A DNA stretch of 64,000 bases from Bryum argenteum (GCA_037043015.1 CM073328.1:7923409-7987408), one strand, 5' to 3'. Shown: positions 36,369 to 47,562, numbered from the stretch's first letter. Numbers and translations: made by a program. The notes: generated by a model from the sequence alone, not told the origin.

Positions 36369-36652
36369 TGTCATGGGCCAAGGCCTCGTTGATAAGCTTG
36401 GATGTTCACTCGCTATTAATTTTATAAATAGAACTTCGGCAGTAGAGCTAAAGTATAGCCTCGGCAGTAGAGCTAAAGTATAGCCTCGGCGGTAGAGCTA
36501 AAGTATAGCCTCGGCAGTAGAGCTAAAGTATAGCCTCGGCAGTTGAGCCAAGAGATTAGTATGTAAGGGACTCTTATTCATTGTAAACCTAAGTCTTGGA
36601 TCAATATATTTGTTTTGTAGGTTTTGCTTGTTTTGACAGCTAGACTCTTACA
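36369..36652 (+). repeat. 3' LTR
   Basis: 284 bp with four regular 25-bp tandem units (AGAGCTAAAGTATAGCCTCG plus GCAGT). The promoter box reads TATGTAAG here, against TATATAAG in the 5' copy. Confidence 0.92.
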
Positions 36653-38088
36653 ATACTATATTTACAAAATGGTTTTCAATTATGTGATACAAGTGAAAAA
36701 GTACTATTTTATTTTGACATGTTTGAAACAAAAAAAATTGTGTTTTTGGAGAGAGTGGCTACTCTTGAGCATTTCCTCAAATGCACTCAAACATCAATAT
36801 GACCCTTTCCAAACCAAGCTTTTATTTATTTTTCATGCTCGGTGAGCTCCAAAGGTTTGTTTACAAATGGTTGCTTTATAGTCTACCTCGCAATGTAGTT
36901 AGTTAACATATTCATCAAGAATTAACTCGTGACAATAAAATTTGAACAATGAAATAATTGTGTACCATTTGTCACTTTTACAATTTGTAAATTGAGGTCA
37001 AATTTCTCAAAAAATTTAAGGCACTTATTTTCAGTTTCAAAGTTTTGAAACCCTTCCCCCCTACTCTGGTCAAATATCAAAACAATAAGTAAAAGTGCTC
37101 TAAGTCAAAAATTAAATACATCATTGATATACTTTGTGCTCAAAAATTAACACAATTAAACTTTTGAGAGGATGAATTTTTTTTTGTTCTCTCACATTGG
37201 ATAACCTCTTCAACGCTTGAGCATAAAACTTTGCTAGGGTGTTTTAAGGGGCATTCTACCGTGTGATTGTAAAAATCACACTTACAGCACTTCTATCTAT
37301 ACTCTCCACATGATGATATAAAATTCTCCCTCATAAGTTGATCTTGTGAAAGGTTGGAAGGTCCACCATTGGTTGAGATGTTGACCATACTTTCTCAAAG
37401 TCTCAAAAGACACCTCAAAAGTACCTCAAGTATAGTTAAGAGTGAGGTTTGTTGATTGAGAGGTATCCCTTTGAACGCGGCTTACAAAATTTGATCCGCG
37501 TTGGAGAGGCAGTTAGTTTATTTTATTTTATTTTTATTTAAAAAAAAAAAAAAAAACTAGACCCTCAATTTCTAGTAAATTTAAGAAAATTTTGAATTAG
37601 AAAAGAAAATCTACAACCCTATATTACACTTAGGACCTCTCATTGGAGATTTATGAACCTATATGTTACAAGATAGAAGACAACCTCATCCCCTAGACAT
37701 CCCTTCCTATTTAAAAAAGATATACATTTTTATAAAATTGTCATATATGAAAATAAAGATACGCTATTAAATTCTCAACCTTACAAAACTTGTAAGAGAC
37801 TGATTATAGGTCATGTGGACCAGAATTTGAGTCATGAGGCCACATAGATTGCAAGGTCGTAACCTATTGGTAAGTAAAACAGGCTACAAAATTTCATCAT
37901 TTTCACTTTGGAGTAGAAATTCTACGATCAAAGCTACTCTAATGGAAACATCTCCAATTAGAAAGTTACTAACCCGAGTTCATCTCTATATTAGCCTCGT
38001 ACTATAAAAATATCTCAAATATTCTTGGCTAAAAAAATAGCCTTGTAATAGCCTAAAACACTTACAAAGAGAAACTAGTCCAAAACTA

Positions 38089-38311
38089 CACTAAATAGGT
38101 AGATTAGTGTTAGATACACTAATTTATATAAATATGCTACAAGTTTTTACTGTTAGTCAATATTTTTACCCCCTACATTGGTCAAGATGGGGATCCTTCG
38201 GTCCTTCCATAGTATTGGAATTGATAATCTTGGTAATTTTTTTACTAAAAGTAAAAACATATTTCATTTTCAGATTTTATAAAAATCTAACACTGATCTA
38301 CTTATTTAGTG
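38089..38311. mobile_element. Stowaway/mariner-like MITE, 223 bp, TA duplication
   Basis: Ends CACTAAAT..GTGTTAGA and TCTAACAC..ATTTAGTG form a 26-bp inverted repeat, with TA on each side. The element at 53386 gives the empty site: AAAACTAGACC there against AAAACTA-element-TAGACC here. A sister copy lies at 39716-39932. Confidence 0.8.
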
Positions 38312-38595
38312 TAGACCTTTTGCACTTAAATCTATGCCTTATCTACAAAACATCTTTACTTTGCTCAAGATTTCTACTACTAATACTAGACCTTATTATA
38401 GATGGAATCCATCCCAAAAATAAAGTTGTGAGCTAACGAAGGATGAAGGAGAGATAGCTCTTCAAAAATCATCCATTTCTTCACTTTTCTCATCGTAAAA
38501 ACATTGTTGCAAATCTGATACCAAAAGTATTTAGATCAAGAAATCTTCCAACTAGAAAGTTATTAGATTTCATCTTAAGATTATGATCAGTTTAA

Positions 38596-39022
38596 CCCCT
38601 AAACGCCCAAGGGGGGGTAAAGCTCCTAACAATTGGTCATAATGCTGATTTTTTCAAAACTGCGTAAAAACAAATAAAAGATGAAAATGGAAAATCCAAC
38701 CGTAGGATCTTCTTTGGAGCATGGCAATTAGTATGACCCCCAAGTTGCATGCCATTTGGAGGTATGGATTTCAAGATCCATGCAAAAAAGGGGTGAAGAT
38801 CACACCACCAAAACTTTCATGAAAAATCTCTTTCGCCCACTCTCACAAATTGAGGATCAAAGTTTTTACTATTTATCCAAGGAGGGAGTAGAGTAAACTC
38901 ACCGAGGAGTTGAGCAAAAAAAACGGCGGATGAAAAATCGATGGGATGAAAGCGGGGTTGTGCACCAAAGACGGAGCCTCACATCCAAAATGTCGAAAAA
39001 CGACACCGTGGGCGCTTAAGGG
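38596..39022. mobile_element. piggyBac-like MITE, 427 bp, nested
   Basis: TTAA then CCCCTAAACGCCC at the left; GGGCGCTTAAGGG then TTAA at the right. It contains the palindrome ATGTCGAAAAACGACA near the right end and is inserted in the diverged long element. Confidence 0.7.
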
Positions 39023-39715
39023 TTAAAGAAGAACACCAAAAACTATTTATGGTTTCACACAACTGGCTTACAATGGTAAAACATGCTTAATCTTTGAAAA
39101 CTTAAAACCAAAGGCTACTTCCACTAAAATGCATGTCATTGATTCATGCTTTGTTGTATAGATCTGCAAATTTTGTCACACAAACTAGACTCGATTTGGG
39201 AACCAACCCAAATGATTTTTGTCCAAAACTGAGTTTAGATGTGGAGTTTATGGCTCTTCAAAGCTTCTGCCCTTCATCCAAAATGTAGTAGACCAACGTT
39301 GAGGACGTCAAAATAGACCGCAACCTCGAAATAGGGAGCCTTTAGACTTCGATTAGATTTCGTAAAGTAGCCTCCTTCGGAAAACTGTAAGTGAAAGCGG
39401 ATAAGTGTATAAACAAAAGTTAAACATTATTCCTTGAAAAGGTACAGCCATATTTAATTTCAAAAAGACTAAGAATTCCAAAGTGGTCCTGTACTGATTT
39501 TGCCTAGACTTTTTTCTTTTTAGAAATGATAAATCACTAATGTATAATTCTGAAAAAATATACAATTTCAAATTCACAAGCTCATGAGGATGGTGCTCCA
39601 TAAGGTACCCACTCTTAATTTCCTCTTTCAAGGAATCCAAACTTATATAGATTCCACTGTCCCTAGTTTTTTAACAACAAAAGCCTTACAATAGTTCCTT
39701 AATTAAACACCACTA

Positions 39716-39932
39716 CACTAAATTTGATAATTAGTGTTAGATACACTAATTTACATAAACATGTTATAAGTTTTTACTGTTGTTCAATAATTTTACCCAC
39801 TATATTGGCCAAGATGGGGGTCCTTATATAGTATTAGAATCAATGCTCTTGGTAAATGTTTTTAAACAAAAGTAAAAACTTATTGCATTTTCAAATCTTA
39901 TAATAATCTAACACTAATTATCAAATTTAGTG
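39716..39932. mobile_element. Stowaway/mariner-like MITE, 217 bp, second copy
   Basis: A 26-bp inverted repeat beginning CACTAAATTTGATAATTAGT with TA on each side. The body matches 38089-38311. Confidence 0.8.
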
Positions 39933-40117
39933 TAATCCTCTTGGGGTTAACGGAAAAAAAATCAATCCGATATGTAATGAAAGGTCTAAACGAAGCCATA
40001 GTGCCCCCTTTGCAGTACAATAATAATTTACAGTACAAGAATCTCCTCGTGCTTGCAACAGTGCTCTCGACTTAATATGATACAGAAAAACAACACGAAC
40101 TGTTGTAGCAAAAATGC

Positions 40118-40837
40118 CTACGACGAAGAAGGAGACTTGGAAGAATTCTCGGTTCCTGAGGGTGTTGCAACCGGTGTTGGTTTGATCGTCTCCTTCGTCT
40201 CTGTCACCTCACCATTTGCTGCTGCTGCTGCTTTCGCCTCTTCTGAATCTCCTCTCACCTCCGTCTCAAATTCCTTGGCAGCCTGCATCTCACCAGCACT
40301 TCATTAGAATTAACCGTCTATAGCTCATGTGCATTCTACGATGCTAAATTCCCTGCCACTCCCATTGACTCTCTTTGCACAAAGAAGACCGCACAAAGAA
40401 GAGTTTGCGTAAGTTGAGGGAGATTCTTCGTGGCTTTATGAAGCTAATTCTAATAGCTCTGACTGTATTTGTTTCATGGCCATTCTATGGATGTTGGATT
40501 TTCTGCAACACGAGTGCTTCAAGAGCTAGAGCTGCATTTAGCTCATTTAGAGCATGCTATATGTGTTGGATTTCGTTTCTAGAGAAGAGGGTGAGATAAG
40601 GGTTCTGACCTCCTGGAAGCTCTTCACTGATTGCCCCAGTTTCTTTCCAAGTTGGGGGAGCTGCTTGGGGCCGAAGAGAAGAGCAGCTACTCCTGCAATT
40701 ACTGCCAGCTCCGGAACACCAAGCCCGAATAGCCCTCGTACCACAAACGCTTGCTTTCTCTGTCTGGTGGTGGTGGCGATCAAAGGTCTCGTGCTCCTTA
40801 ATGAAGCATGCAACTCTGCACAAGCACACACACTCAT
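40118..40837 (-). CDS. TATA/THA4-like: Thylakoid twin-arginine translocase subunit, TatA/Tha4 type
   Basis: Exons 40610-40837 and 40118-40282 join in phase 0 across a 327-bp intron (GAG|GTCAGA, GATGCAG|GCT), giving 130 residues. Residues 1 to about 34 are a transit peptide (Ser/Arg/Thr-rich, no acids after Glu8). Then comes the TatA core: FGLGVPELAVIAGVAALLFGPKQLPQLGKKLG. It has the conserved membrane Glu43, the F-G-P hinge at 55-57 and the amphipathic helix up to FQEAAKEFETEV. The tail is acidic, then Ser/Pro-rich. The protein would form the pH-dependent protein-conducting part of the thylakoid Tat pathway with Hcf106 and TatC. The short acidic tail favours Tha4 over Hcf106. TatA and TatB types cannot be told apart with certainty from sequence alone. 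Confidence 0.88.
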
Positions 40838-42245
40838 TTAAGAAATCTCTATTCAGATTTGGTGTAACAAGATTGTCGAGAGTAGAGAATCGAACTCCTC
40901 GTTTTAAATTAGGGGTCACTGAACTCATTCGATAACAACTTCACCATCTGATCTGTTTCGATCCACACGAATGGACAAAACTTCGTCGCTGTGAAAGTGG
41001 AAGTGGATTACATCTAGAGTCACAGACATAAACCTTCCGTAGTTGAAATAAATAAAGCCACTGCTGAATATCCAAAGGAGTTCGGTATGCTCATCTCTCG
41101 AACTCCGAAGTATCATCTACAAAAAGCGTGGAGATTCGAACTCCTCAACTAAAAGTAGTTCCATAGTTGCAACACCCACTTCCAGCATTTGCAGTGCAAC
41201 AACTGCCATATAGATAAGATTTTCTTGACTTGTCCAAAACCCTAAAAATCCAAAGCAACTGACACTTGACTTTAGGGCTCCACACAACATGCATTGCTCA
41301 TCGAACTCTCTGGTTTCGTAGAATCTCTAATCGCTAAACCCTACCACCTGTTGCCTTCTTTGAGAAGAGGCCCTATTTTCACCCCCAACATCCGTCGTAC
41401 TTGCAGTTTCCTTGAAGGATCTGCTGTTCCAATTCGTGCTGAACTAAACCCTAATGAAGTGAGCCCTAATTTGGGTGCGCAATGGTACCTGGGGCAAAGA
41501 AGGCGGACGCAGGAGCGACGATTCTTTTGGACGAGGGCGTGCTCCGGCTGAGAGTAATCACCGACGAAGCTTGGCAAGCCACCATTGACGCCATTGTGTT
41601 GAAAGATCCCAACACAGACGATTCTTTCTCACGAAGAAGAGAATTGTGGTGATGGAAATGGGATCGATTCGGAGAGGGAGAGTGGCAATCTGCAAGGATG
41701 AAGATGATCAGAATTGGATAAGATGGGACCCCACTTTCTATTGGTCGGGAACCAACCCGCCCTGGTCAGAAACTGACCCACTCTGGTCAATTACTAACCC
41801 ACCTGGTCAGAAGCTGGGCTGCTCGAGTTCTTACCTTACGACTCCCTTCAACTCCTTTCATTTTTTTAATGGTCCGGTTAACATAGTTGAATATGGTTTG
41901 GATGGTCCGGATTACTCAATAATTCCATCTTGGATTCTTTGTGATACAAGAGTTTAATCCGGAATTTGGTATTTTTCAGAAATGGAGGGTGTATTACATT
42001 GTATCAAACACATCAATTCATAACGTCTAGAGTCATAACTTCAACCTTCTCAATTGCTCCTCTTTAGTGAGTGTTGCACTACGTACCCAATACAATTATT
42101 ATTGTTGTGCTTTGTGTTCCCCTATATCTCTATTAATTCATTTGACATGTGCTCCTTATGCGAAAACCCCTAGAACAATCATAAACAGTTGCTTTGACAT
42201 TTATGGTCTTATATTCAAGATAAAGTGGGTAATCTTTAAGGTCAT

Positions 42246-42249
<4 letters not shown>
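40838..42249. other. Intergenic region with a possible small gene fragment
   Basis: This contains the TatA promoter side. On the plus strand, 41482-41652 encodes 56 residues (MVPGAKKADAGATILLDEGV.. to RRELW) in a region of gene-like base composition, with several AAACCCTA motifs upstream. It could be a small gene, a first exon or a pseudogene fragment, and no family was recognised. At about 41740-41820 a 19-23-bp motif (CTGGTCAGAAACTGACCCAC) recurs four times imperfectly. Confidence 0.35.

Positions 42250-42312
<63 letters not shown>
42250..42312. repeat. (TA)n microsatellite
   Basis: About 31 uninterrupted TA units followed by a T/A-rich tail. Confidence 0.95.
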
Positions 42313-42317
<5 letters not shown>

Positions 42318-45300
42318 TATTTATTTTATTTTTTTGATGTCACAGATTAAAATACATAATGACTAAAAGTATGTCATGTGCTTGCTGTAATATCTACTTA
42401 TAGTTTTAGCAAACTCGCCGTCTCTCTCAAGTACATATAACACATGGCAAAAACTAGATTTTGAATTATCATTGGAATAAATGGTGTTATTTGATGTGTT
42501 TGTTAACCTCCATGTAAAACATACTAGGAGCACCTCAAGGGTTGGATACATATGGCATGTTTTTTTTATCTAGTATTTATTTGCAACCAACATTGAGTCG
42601 TATTTTATCCACAAACCTCTCAATTTCACCTTATTTCTCTCTATTGCGGAACGGACATGCAGTAGTTCAGCAAATAGTGAAGTGATGATATCCTTGGTGG
42701 TTAAATTGTGGTTAAATTGTGCTCTTAAATGCCATTCTTCTCATATCAAAGAAACACATGTCTAAAATATATCATCTGCATCTACTTTCATTACAATAAG
42801 TCATAACCATCCACATCATGTGTATCAAACTAATGCACAATAATAAAAGTGTAAGATGGGCAAGGTTTATGTACCACACGAATTGCTTGAATCTATACAA
42901 AAATACAAAAGTCAACATTTGTAAACTATTGTTTTATTGCAAGTAGATCATTTTGTGTATCAAACAGACCCAAGCTTATGCATGCAAGTCCATCGCCTAC
43001 TCAAGAGGATGAAGAACTTGATGCCTTATAGCTACACTCTTCTTCCTCCATCTTCTTCTTTCCTTGACGTATCCCCCCTCTTTTATTTTCTTCCTCAACT
43101 CATCGATGACAAGGCTCACTATCGCATCATCCTCTTGCCTAGTGATGCCTTCGGGTAATTGATCTTATGAATTGTGAACACTTGCATTTTGTTCACGCAC
43201 CTCATATCCATTTGAGCGTATTGTTATCCTCCCTCCGCAACCCAATAATGTGCTCGGCCCACTTCTCTATAGCAAGACAACCTACAAGTAGGGAACCACA
43301 AACAAATTATTGATACCTCAAATTCTAGGTTCTAATGAAACAACAACAAGATAGAGGAGGTATAAAAAAATTACAAAATTTGAAACAACTTATCTTTACT
43401 TGAATGCTAGAGATGAACAAAAATTGTTCTCTAAGAGACAAAAGAAGAATCACTTATATGGATTCTACGCCAAGTTACATAACATATCACATATCAGCAC
43501 GTGTCCCTCTAGCACGTATCCCTCTAGTGTGCCACGCAACAACCATCAACAATATTAGTGTTTTTTTATATGCGAGTCATACAACATGTCTATTCTACAT
43601 AAATACTATTTCAAAATATACTTATATTATAGGCTTGAATCAACCAAAAATTTAATTTTTGGCCTATACTATTTTTGGCAACGAGAAACCAAGTTTGGAG
43701 CTGAAAAGGCACAAAAAAGCAAAAGAATTTTGGTCTTGCAATGGTTGGGTAGATGCTTAAGAAAGTTTGAGGAATTCCCTAAGAATGCCCACTTTTTCAA
43801 GAATCATAAGTTTTATGTCTTCTAACATGCCAACTTGCAATAGCAATTATCATTCCAACTAGTATGGCCCACGGTGTTGCCATGGATATTGTCAAATTTT
43901 ATATATTTAAGTAAGTTACTATAAGAACAGTGAAAAGCTTTTATAATTTGGTTACTTTCTACTTTCAGGTGATTTGGTGACCATAGATACTCTAACATTT
44001 AATATCTTGAGACCCGTCGACTTGTTTTGCAATCCAATTATTTTCCACAATTTTACGAAAAACCCGCTTCCAACGACACCTCAATGACCTCATGTGGCTC
44101 GATCTCACCAACGGTGTCCAAAATTATGATGTAACGCTCAAAACAAAACAAAATGAAACACAAATTGTGTGCCTTAAATAACAGATGCTTTCAATCACAT
44201 TCTATTTTACTTCATAAACTATATCAGAATTTTACATAAATTTTTAAAAACCTTATTAAAATGTCAAGGGTGTTGTTTTAATTTATTTGTCTCATAAGAT
44301 ATCAAAATTAGGTAGTTGATAGTTCAGTTTTTAATTGAAATTGCACAATTCTAGGTGTCAAAGTTCTTATTTACTAGAGGCCATAAGGGTGGAAACTTTC
44401 ATTTTTCTCTTAAAATGAGCAAGTCAATGAATTATTTTTTTTTTAAATTCTCAAGATGGTAAAAGAGTACTTGTCTGTAGTATCTTCTATCATAGTATGA
44501 GAAGTCTTACAATAGAATTCAAATTTTCTCATTGATAGTTTCAAGGTCCCTTTACATGTGGAGTCGAGCCAATCAAAGGGTCTTTGGAAGGGAGACATTT
44601 CTACCATGAATTTGGTACATTCAAGATGTTTGAGAAGATGGACCAATCATATAAGAGGCATTATCTCCTCCGTTGTCCCCATGATCAAGTTGACTCTCCA
44701 TGTAAAACATCCCTTACAGATCCGAGGATTCATTGAAAAACATGCACTTTTGAAAACTTTTAGCAATTGACTTCGAACAAGCATTACAATTTTATACAAA
44801 GACAATATCCCAACCTCTCTTAACATTATCTTGCACAAGACAATTACTTACCATTATATTTGCCATTTTGAAATCATTTGTGGTTTACAAATGATGAGTG
44901 TAGATACCACGGTGCGTCTAGGAGCCACCCAAATATTGTGATATTTCACCCAAAATCAAGATATTAGCAATATCACAATAATTGTGGGTGACCATCTCTT
45001 TTATCATGAGAAATCAAGATATTCCCAAAATCACAATATTGTCGTTGACCATCCGTTTGGCAACCCTTTATTTCTCTAGATATATATAAAAGAACACAAT
45101 TTGCGAATTGTCTGTCTGTCCTTGGCGATGCATGGTCATGGTCATGGTCATCATCATTTGATCATGTATACATGGTATGAAGGGTTCTAAAGATTTTGAA
45201 GGGTATCTATAAGTGGTATTTGATTGTTATTAAGAGTTTATTAGATCTTAAGAATGTAACAAGGAGGCAAAGGGACAAGGAATATGAAACATGAAACTCA

Positions 45301-46013
45301 AAGCAAAGAAGAAGTGAAGGGGGATGAAGAGAACATTGGAGGGGATATAGGAACGGGGAACAAAGGATAGGAACTAAGAACTGAGGATGGAAACTAGGAA
45401 CAAATAATGAGATTTAGGAATGATTGATTGGAAGTACGAATGAATGATGGGAACCGGGAACGAATGATGGAAACCAATAAAGGAAGTTGGAGGATGGGGA
45501 ACTAGGAACAAAAAATGGGAACCATGAACGAGAGTTTGGAGGTAGATAAGGAGTAAGAAAAAAATTGGATAATGGAGAACTATAATAGAGGACGGGGAAC
45601 TAGGAACAATGGAATGAGGGACGGGGAACTAGGAACAATGGAACAAAGGAACGGAGGACATGCTACAAATCTTAAAAAACACGGGGAACCAAAAAGACGG
45701 GAATGGAGGACATGCTATGAATCTTAAAGAACATGGAGAACTGTGAAGCAGGGAACTTGCATATTGATTGCATATCCCATAATTTCAACATCACCAAAAA
45801 CCTCCAACTTCCTATTTTTTATTACCTAGGTTCCGATTTTTTACACATTTTATGAATATCAATATAACATTGTAATCTTTATGATGTCCGTGTCCTCCGG
45901 ACATGAGTTAGGACTTGTACATGATAAAATTATTATGATATATCCAAAAACCATAATCTTTTATGGAGAATTGAGATATTCTCAAAATTGCACTTTTCAC
46001 TAGAAACCACCCA
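42313..46013. other. Repeat-rich AT-rich region, no gene recognised
   Basis: No supported coding gene. It contains the purine-rich tract at 45240-45760 and, near 44930-45060, AT-rich inverted motifs built on ATATTGTGAT/ATCACAAT. Confidence 0.5.
45240..45760 (+). repeat. Purine-rich degenerate minisatellite
   Basis: About 500 bp that are mostly A and G on this strand, with loosely repeated GGGAACTAGGAACAA and GGAGGACATGCTA motifs. No coding potential was recognised. Confidence 0.65.
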
Positions 46014-46323
46014 TTTGGCAACCCATGATTACCATGATAATGAAAATCATGATTTTTCAAAATTCATGATTTTACATAGGAAATTAAAATGGAGGTCTAG
46101 ACCTCAATCTTTCAAGCCTTTGTCTCTCATTGTTTGCTCTTCCTTTCGTCCTTCACTCTTTCAATTTACTCAAATTGTAATCAAAGTTATTAAAATTACT
46201 GAAAATGTAATTAAAATACTAAAATTCACTAAACATCACAAAAAATCATTAAAAGCTTGTAATATAAATTATTGAAAATAGAGGTATCTAAATAACATGA
46301 TATTCTTTTACTGGGTTGCCAAA
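46014..46323. mobile_element. Possible MITE, 310 bp, 11-bp inverted ends
   Basis: TTTGGCAACCC at the left and GGGTTGCCAAA at the right; non-coding interior. No target duplication was confirmed. A related single end lies near 45055. Confidence 0.4.
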
Positions 46324-46425
46324 GGACCCTTTATATGTGTATTATGATAGTAATTGAATATCATAGTAATGAGTAAAAAAGAAGGTCGTTTAAATATCAT
46401 GATATTTTTTTATTTGGTTCCCAAA

Positions 46426-46557
46426 GATAGATAGAAAGAGATAGATAGATAGAAACTCCGGTCCCTTTCTAAGGGGCCGGCGTGAATGAAGTGTCCGTTC
46501 GTAATGGTAATATCCCGATGGCCACCGGACAAGGGGAAATTGGAACAATACTACAAG
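46426..46557 (-). mobile_element. SINE family, short copy with 10-bp target duplication
   Basis: The body matches the 3' third of the SINE at 19978-20336, with a longer GATA-type tail. GGTTCCCAAA flanks it at 46416-46425 and 46558-46567, so this 132-bp form inserted as a unit. It lacks the tRNA-like head. Confidence 0.8.
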
Positions 46558-46703
46558 GGTTCCCAAACCTAATACAAAAGCCAATAAAAAAATAGCTCTA
46601 ATGGATGGTCATAATTTAGTTCACTTGAGAGTCAAATAAAGAAATCCTTTGAGGGACTAAGCGTTTCACAAGGGTTGCTCATGAAAAGAGTTAATTCCCC
46701 ACA

Positions 46704-46709
46704 TTTATT
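46704..46709 (-). terminator. Polyadenylation signal AATAAA of orphan gene 2
   Basis: AATAAA on the minus strand, about 112 nt after the stop codon, matches copy 1. Confidence 0.45.
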
Positions 46710-46820
46710 GATACCAAACATCTATACAAAGGAGATTGCTTTTACACAAACTACTACAATCTTGCAAATGCATTTTGTTTGGGTACAAGAGGATAACCTA
46801 TCTACTGTACATGTCAGCGC

Positions 46821-47450
46821 TCATACATAGTCAACAACTACAAAAGATTCATCATCTTCTTGTTGAGCAAAATCTACAGCTTGTGAAGCTTGTAGTGCAT
46901 CTTGTGAGTATGGAAGACCCATATATGATTCATGATGCTCTTGCCTAACTAAGTCATCTTCTACCACATTGTCTAGCTCATCTTTTTGGAGCGAAACAGA
47001 AAGCCCATCCTTTGAGTATACAACACCCGAATATGAGTTATAACTCCCGGACCTAGCCAAAGCCTCACGAAGCATAGCTAACTCCATATCCTCGTCATCC
47101 AGAAGTGCTATCTCTTTCTCCAACAAAGTTGAGTCCTTCTCGGGTGGAGCTAAGCCCTCGTCTAGGTCTAGAGCTTGCACTGCATCGTGTGAGTAGTTAT
47201 CAAATGCTAAATATCCGCATGATACGAGTCCCGCCATGCCATTACCATGGGATTGGAGCTCTTCCACGGAATCCACGCCATTGCTATGCAATTGGAGCTC
47301 GGCTACGCCGTTGCAGTTGTCATCTCTAAACAAATCAACAATAAACGTCACAAGATAGTAGCCTATAATAATGAGAGAAAAATAAAAGAGAAACTCATCA
47401 AAAGCATCACAAAGGTCCTCAAAAAGGGACGTAAGCAAAGGAGCAAACAT
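46821..47450 (-). CDS. Orphan acidic membrane protein, copy 2
   Basis: An intact frame of 209 residues, paralogous to 28194-28811 with most residues conserved; family not recognised. The hydrophobic segment FLFYFSLIIIGYYLVTFIVDLF lies near residues 16-40. The acidic remainder keeps the three Y-S-x-D-A-[VL]-like repeats (NYSHDAVQAL, VYSKDGLSV, PYSQDALQA) and the C-terminal QQEDDESFVVVDYV. Differences include small in-frame indels, a sign of selection on the frame. The promoter looks stronger than in copy 1: CTATAAAAGG lies about 65 bp and a G-box 107 bp upstream of the start. A single-pass membrane protein with a soluble acidic domain is inferred; the function is unknown. Confidence 0.55.
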   Translation of the reverse strand: MFAPLLTSLFEDLCDAFDEFLFYFSLIIIGYYLVTFIVDLFRDDNCNGVAELQLHSNGVDSVEELQSHGNGMAGLVSCGYLAFDNYSHDAVQALDLDEGLAPPEKDSTLLEKEIALLDDEDMELAMLREALARSGSYNSYSGVVYSKDGLSVSLQKDELDNVVEDDLVRQEHHESYMGLPYSQDALQASQAVDFAQQEDDESFVVVDYV

Positions 47451-47512
47451 CTTGTGTTGACTTGAGCACAAGAGGTGAACTAAAAATGCTTTTCTTACAT
47501 GAGAGAAGAGCC

Positions 47513-47519
47513 TTTTATA
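47513..47519 (-). promoter_or_regulatory. TATA box of orphan gene 2
   Basis: The minus strand reads CCTATAAAAGG, about 65 bp before the start codon. Copy 1 has CTAAAAAAGG at the same place. Confidence 0.5.
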
Positions 47520-47556
47520 GGCTCAACGCCAAGTTACAAATTGTGTTGGATTAGAG

Positions 47557-47562
47557 CACGTG
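47557..47562 (-). promoter_or_regulatory. G-box of orphan gene 2
   Basis: CACGTG, about 40 bp beyond the TATA box, is conserved in both copies. In plants such sites bind bZIP and bHLH factors. Confidence 0.4.

Larger units (their letters stand above)
31016..36652 (+). mobile_element. Ty3 chromovirus LTR retrotransposon, decayed, self-priming type
   Basis: Terminal repeats 31016-31301 and 36369-36652 begin TG and end CA. A 5-bp ATACT duplication flanks the element (31011-31015 and 36653-36657). Between them, in order, lie gag, zinc-knuckle, protease, reverse transcriptase, RNase H, integrase and chromodomain remains, broken by many stops and shifts. The primer site is not tRNA-like but matches the predicted RNA start, the Tf1/sushi self-priming arrangement. 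The order RT-RNaseH-integrase-chromodomain places it among chromoviruses. It inserted 6 bp beyond the Helitron's 5' end. Confidence 0.92.
28048..37768 (+). repeat. Direct segmental duplication, copy 1, split by insertions
   Basis: 28048-29662 plus 31010-31015 and 36658-37768 align with copy 2 at 46665-50645 once insertions are removed. Copy 1 is interrupted by a Helitron (29663-31009) and a Ty3 element with its duplication (31016-36657). The unit includes an orphan gene, its upstream region and the left end of a piggyBac-like element. It ends near GATACGCTATT in both copies. Confidence 0.8.
37690..39310 (-). mobile_element. Diverged long piggyBac-like element with nested insertions
   Basis: The sequence aligns with the element at 53386-54366 in the same orientation over most of its length, once the insertions at 38089-38311 and 38596-39022 are removed. 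The left end reads CCCCTAGACATCCC (TCAT in place of TTAA). The right end near 39310 is degraded. The left end is shared with the second duplication copy (50563), so it predates the duplication. Confidence 0.65.

Noticed and set aside
39353-39640. 95-codon minus-strand frame
   Set aside because: The composition is odd and weakly transposon-like, but no motif of any polymerase, integrase or transposase could be seen.
46416-46557. Hammerhead ribozyme in the SINE tail (GTGAATGAAG and GAAAC motifs)
   Set aside because: The CUGANGA core and the three stems cannot be arranged from this sequence.
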